Positions 60,663 through 64,000 of a stretch of DNA of 64,000 bases are shown here, piece by piece. The stretch lies in NCBI GenBank assembly GCA_050291245.1, contig JBNKJP010000016.1:1-64000 (forward strand). Direction: 5' to 3'. The notes under the pieces were generated by a model that had not been told where the DNA came from, searched no databases, and saw only the letters and a program-made list of their open reading frames with translations. This stretch comes from Thiodiazotropha sp050291245 (GTDB taxonomy: Bacteria > Pseudomonadota > Gammaproteobacteria > Chromatiales > Chromatiaceae). Numbering within the stretch: the stretch's first letter is position 1; each line of letters starts with the position of its first letter. Both the position numbers and the translations under genes were made by a program.

Positions 60663-62008
60663 CCCAACCCACCGCACTGATCGTCGATGACGAACCGGAT
60701 ATCTGCGAACTGCTCGAGATCACCCTGATGCGCATGGGCATCGATGCCCATTCGGTGTTCGATCTGAGCGGCGCCCATAAACTCCTGGAAGAGATCAATT
60801 TCGACTTGTGCCTGACCGACATGCGTCTGCCGGACGGGAACGGTATCGACCTGGTACGCCACATCAATCAACACTACCCAAAACTACCGGTCGCCATGAT
60901 TACCGCTCATGGCAACATGGAGTCCGCCATCGAAGCGCTCAAGGCGGGGGCTTTCGATTTCGTCTCCAAACCGGTTGACCTGGAGGTGCTGCGCAAACTG
61001 GTCCAGCAGGCGATCAAACTGGGGAAAGACCAGGAACACCCCCCAACGAACAAAGGCACGACTTCCAGCGACCAGTCCCCCATGCTGGGCAACTCCCCTC
61101 CGATGCAGAAAGTCCGGAAACTGATCGACAAGCTGTCGCGTAGCCAGGCGCCGGTCTATATCAGTGGTGAGTCGGGCACCGGCAAGGAACTGGCGGCCCG
61201 ACTGATCCATCATCAGGGCCCCCGCGCCGATCATCCCTTCGTGGCGGTCAACTGCGGCGCGATCCCCCAGGAACTGATGGAGAGTGAACTCTTCGGTCAC
61301 ACCAAAGGCAGTTTCACGGGCGCGATACAGGACCACCAGGGTTTATTCCAGAATGCGGACGGAGGCACCCTGTTTCTTGACGAAATTGCGGACCTGCCCC
61401 TGCACATGCAGGTGAAACTGCTGCGCGCCATCCAGGAAAAACGCATCCGTCCGATCGGTGCTCAGCAGGAACTCCCCATCGATGTGCGGATCATCTGCGC
61501 CACCCATAAAAACCTGAGGCAGTTGGTGGAGACCGGCGACTTTCGACAGGACCTCTACTACAGGATCAACGTTATTGAACTGCCTCTACCCCCGTTGCGG
61601 GAACGCACCGAGGACATTCCGTTGCTGGCACAGCATATCCTGACCCATATCGCCCGGGAGTCGGGAAGCCAAAAATCCAAGTTGAGTGCCAGCGCCATGA
61701 ATAAGCTTAAGTGCTATGCCTTTCCAGGCAATATCCGGGAACTGGAGAACATACTCGAACGTTCCATTACGCTGCACGACGGTACATGCCTGGAAGCCGA
61801 GAACCTGACGCTCCCGGAACCATCCCGCGAATCCCGTGGGGACGACACGATCACCGGTCCATTGGATGATCAAATCGAGGAGGTGGAACGTAAAGCGATC
61901 ATGGAGGCTCTTGAATCAACCCGCTGGAATCGTACCGCAGCCGCTAAAAAGCTGGGTATGAGCCTGCGATCACTACGCTATCGATTATCGAAACTCGGTA
62001 TCGAGTAG
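60659..62008 (+). CDS. pilR: Sigma-54 response regulator PilR
   Basis: The 449-residue NtrC-family protein has a receiver domain with the phosphorylated Asp in LCLTDMRLPDGNGIDLV, an AAA+ domain with Walker A GESGTGKELAARLIHHQGPR and the sigma-54 contact loop GSFTGA (a Ser variant of GAFTGA), and a C-terminal Fis-like helix-turn-helix ending SLRSLRYRLSKLG. It activates sigma-54 promoters such as that of pilA. Confidence 0.96.
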   Translation: MTQPTALIVDDEPDICELLEITLMRMGIDAHSVFDLSGAHKLLEEINFDLCLTDMRLPDGNGIDLVRHINQHYPKLPVAMITAHGNMESAIEALKAGAFDFVSKPVDLEVLRKLVQQAIKLGKDQEHPPTNKGTTSSDQSPMLGNSPPMQKVRKLIDKLSRSQAPVYISGESGTGKELAARLIHHQGPRADHPFVAVNCGAIPQELMESELFGHTKGSFTGAIQDHQGLFQNADGGTLFLDEIADLPLHMQVKLLRAIQEKRIRPIGAQQELPIDVRIICATHKNLRQLVETGDFRQDLYYRINVIELPLPPLRERTEDIPLLAQHILTHIARESGSQKSKLSASAMNKLKCYAFPGNIRELENILERSITLHDGTCLEAENLTLPEPSRESRGDDTITGPLDDQIEEVERKAIMEALESTRWNRTAAAKKLGMSLRSLRYRLSKLGIE

Positions 62009-62108
62009 CGATATTTTGAGAACTTCGTCACACTATTACCGCTACTCTAACGTCTTCACAATTCTTTATCAGCTGCCGCATCTCCCCCTCAGCCTCAAAA
62101 ACCTTGAG

Positions 62109-62135
62109 AAAAAGTGACAAAAAATGTCACTTTTT
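62109..62135 (+). terminator. Rho-independent terminator after pilR
   Basis: AAAAAGTGACA and TGTCACTTTTT form a perfect 11-bp stem with a 5-nt loop, ending in a T-run, about 100 bp after the pilR stop. Confidence 0.85.
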
Positions 62136-62286
62136 TACAGTCTCGCAGACCTGAAACCCGCATAACTAATTCACAAGGATTTCCGAACCAGACTTGAACA
62201 AAATTCAAACATCCTGATAAAAAATAATAAATAACAATTAGTTAACCGAATCCAGCTATTAACACACAGTGCCTGAGCACAGAATT

Positions 62287-62300
62287 GGCACGACCCATGC
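62287..62300 (+). promoter_or_regulatory. Sigma-54 promoter of pilA
   Basis: TTGGCACGACCCATGCG has GG at 62287-62288 and GC at 62299-62300 with exactly 10 bp between, about 95 bp before the pilA ATG. It lies directly downstream of pilSR and is the expected PilR target. The AT-rich stretch 62160-62260 likely holds the activator sites. Confidence 0.88.
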
Positions 62301-62394
62301 GTTAATACTGTCAGCACGGCCAAGAGGCTGAATTAAAGATTCAACATTCGCCGCCGACAACTCAAACACTGAATTCACTCATTGGAGCGTTATG

Positions 62395-62799
62395 ATGAAA
62401 AAACAATCTGGTTTCACCCTTATCGAACTCATGATCGTGGTCGCAATCATCGGCATTCTGGCAGCGATCGCTCTTCCGGCTTACACCGACTATACGATTC
62501 GCGGTAAGGTCACTGAGGGTGTTGTCATGGCTAGTGGCGCAAAAGCAACTGTTTCAGAGAACCTCTCTAATCTGCCCGCTGCCAACAGCTGTGACGGTGT
62601 CACCACTGGTCTGACCGGCCTAACCACCCTCGGCTGCACCGCTGGTAACCCGACTACTATTGACGTATCCGTCGCCACCGGTATCAACGGCACCGTCGTG
62701 ACCTTTGATCTGGTCGGCACCATGGGCGCCAATGGCGTAACCTGGGACTGCAACAACCCGAGCGATCAGCGCTATGTTCCGGCAGAATGCCGCAACTAA
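62395..62799 (+). CDS. pilA: Type IV major pilin PilA
   Basis: The 134-residue prepilin has leader MKKQSG, cleavage before Phe, and the type IVa helix FTLIELMIVVAIIGILAAIA with Glu5. Two C-terminal Cys (WDC and AEC) bound a D-region of about 13 residues. GGAG stands 7 nt before the second of two adjacent ATGs, and the first (62392) is an alternative. It is followed by a terminator and is monocistronic. Confidence 0.96.
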   Translation: MKKQSGFTLIELMIVVAIIGILAAIALPAYTDYTIRGKVTEGVVMASGAKATVSENLSNLPAANSCDGVTTGLTGLTTLGCTAGNPTTIDVSVATGINGTVVTFDLVGTMGANGVTWDCNNPSDQRYVPAECRN

Positions 62800-62839
62800 C
62801 AGAAGCTTGACCCGGTCGACCCGGGTCAGTTGACCCCCA

Positions 62840-62869
62840 AAGCCACTTGGAAAACCAAGTGGCTTTTTT
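62840..62869 (+). terminator. Rho-independent terminator of pilA
   Basis: AAGCCACTTGG and CCAAGTGGCTT form a perfect stem with an AAAA loop, followed by six T. The remainder to 63151 contains nothing identifiable. Confidence 0.92.
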
Positions 62870-63151
62870 AATTCCGAACCCCACCCTTCTTGAGACTTGG
62901 TGCAACAGTTTGAACGACTCTCATTGATTCCACGGAAATTGAAGGTTATATTGCTTAAGCATCAATGAGTTGACTAAGCTAGTTCAGAGCCTGTGTTCAC
63001 TTCACGAACGACACCCTAGCAGAGGGAATATCTCAGTCATAAACTCGTTAATGGTTTCACAGATGGCTGAAGTGAGTCTAAATTATCTATCATTGCGGCC
63101 GCTAATGCTTAGAACCCTATGACACACCTAATAGCGATCTAAAGAATCAGG

Positions 63152-64000
63152 ATGGCCACTACGAAACCTCAAGTGAATCTCAGCGGACTGGGTCGCTGCC
63201 TCATACAGGATGGACTGATCAGTGAGGAAAAAGCGGAAGCCGCATTTACCGAGTCACTCAAGAAAAAAATCCCCTTTGTCAGTTACCTTGTCGAAAATAA
63301 GCTACTAAAGAGCCTCGACATTGCGGTTTCCGCATCCCGTGGTTTTGGTGTCCCCATCTTTGATCTCGATGTTCTGGATCAGGACATCATTCCCACCGAC
63401 ATCGTGGCAGAGAAACTGGTCCGAACCCATCACGCCCTACCGATTTTCCGCCGTGGCAATCGCCTTTTTCTGGCTGTCTCCGACCCAACCAATCATCAGG
63501 GCCTGGATGAAATCCGGTTCAATACGGGGTTGGCCTCGGAAGCCATCCTGGTTGAAGAGGACAAGCTGAACCGGACCATCAACAAGGTCATGGAGGCCCA
63601 GGAAACCAGCATGGACGACCTGCTGGACGCGGACCTGGACAACCTTGACATCAGTACCGGAGACGAAGCCGCCGAAGCCGACGAATCCAAGCTGGACGTG
63701 GACGAGGCGCCGGTCGTACGTTATGTCAATAAGATACTCCTGGACGCCATCAAGCAGGGTGTATCAGACATACATTTCGAGCCCTACGAGTACACCTACC
63801 GGATACGCTACCGACAGGATGGCATGCTCAGGGAGGTCGCCAACCCACCGACCAACCTGGCCAGCAGGCTTTCAAGCCGCATCAAGGTCATGTCACGGAT
63901 GAACATCGCTGAAAAGCGCATCCCACAGGACGGACGCATCAAGATGCAGCTTTCCAAGACCCGGGCCATCGACTTTCGTGTCAACACCTGCCCAACCCTC
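63152..64000 (+). CDS. pilB: Type IV pilus extension ATPase PilB, N-terminal part
   Basis: The frame is open from ATG 63152 to the right edge, 283 codons. It has the MshEN-like N-terminal region (GRCLIQDGLISEEKAEAAFT, ALPIFRRGNRLFLAVSDPTN) and the start of the ATPase domain (VRYVNKILLDAIKQGVSDIH, FEPYEYTYRIRYRQDGMLRE). The Walker motifs lie beyond the window. PilB powers pilus extension. Its location after pilA follows the usual pilA-pilB order. Confidence 0.95.
   Translation, partial: MATTKPQVNLSGLGRCLIQDGLISEEKAEAAFTESLKKKIPFVSYLVENKLLKSLDIAVSASRGFGVPIFDLDVLDQDIIPTDIVAEKLVRTHHALPIFRRGNRLFLAVSDPTNHQGLDEIRFNTGLASEAILVEEDKLNRTINKVMEAQETSMDDLLDADLDNLDISTGDEAAEADESKLDVDEAPVVRYVNKILLDAIKQGVSDIHFEPYEYTYRIRYRQDGMLREVANPPTNLASRLSSRIKVMSRMNIAEKRIPQDGRIKMQLSKTRAIDFRVNTCPTL

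Noticed and set aside
1..64000. tRNA, rRNA and riboswitch genes
   Set aside because: No cloverleaf with a TTCGANNC arm, rRNA segment or known riboswitch core was recognised by eye. A covariance-model scan would be needed to exclude weak cases.

Overview
The window is chromosomal DNA from a gammaproteobacterium. The evidence is the conserved housekeeping neighbourhood at 48-64 kb (tex, ugd, def, gcvR-like, pgeF, rluD, bamD, P-II, nadE, a PP0621-like gene, pilS-pilR, pilA, pilB), a YbhGFSR-like exporter and sigma-54 promoters of the usual type. The genus cannot be fixed from sequence alone. A free-living or host-associated Chromatiales-like bacterium is a guess. No rRNA, tRNA or intact insertion sequence was seen.

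Region 1-6.2 kb is a type I-C CRISPR-Cas interference operon on the minus strand (cas3, cas5c, cas8c, cas7). cas4-cas1-cas2 are not in their usual place after cas7. A ribbon-helix-helix antitoxin gene with its own operator sits there instead, and no CRISPR array is visible. The most interesting object in the window lies between cas3 and cas5c. It is an unannotated 55-codon ORF for a small membrane peptide, followed directly by two degenerate type I-C repeats around a 22-nt pseudo-spacer. The first 14 nt of that pseudo-spacer match, except at position 6, a site with the type I-C PAM TTC, and this site overlaps the candidate promoter of the small ORF. This is the layout of a CreTA module, a Cascade-repressed toxin with a crRNA-like antitoxin that makes the host depend on its CRISPR effector.

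Region 6.2-9.9 kb is a defence and toxin-antitoxin graveyard. It holds an intact ERCC4/XPF-like nuclease and a decayed second copy of it, an AbiE pair whose toxin gene has an in-frame stop, and a DUF1778 antitoxin whose GNAT toxin survives only as a C-terminal stub. Region 9.9-18.5 kb holds dinB, a MipA-like porin, a LysE exporter, a GluR0-like glutamate-receptor potassium channel, an NMT1-type sensor fused to GGDEF, a repeat-rich lipoprotein and a DUF454 protein. Region 18.5-26.2 kb looks AT-richer and is full of secreted esterases and orphan secreted proteins, so it reads as an island. Two copies of a 158-161 bp hairpin MITE with TAA target duplications lie at 12.9 and 24.4 kb.

Region 26.2-34.4 kb carries a four-gene drug-type ABC exporter operon, a long palindrome, a DUF4382 lipoprotein, a glycosyltransferase stub and an EamA transporter. 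Region 34.4-47.4 kb is a complete Tad/Flp pilus operon on the minus strand, from the Flp pilin (47149) to TadG (34430), with a good sigma-54 promoter upstream of flp. The right end encodes the type IV pilus two-component system PilS-PilR (a sigma-54 activator), the major pilin pilA with its own sigma-54 promoter and terminator, and the start of pilB. Both pilus systems may therefore share sigma-54 control.
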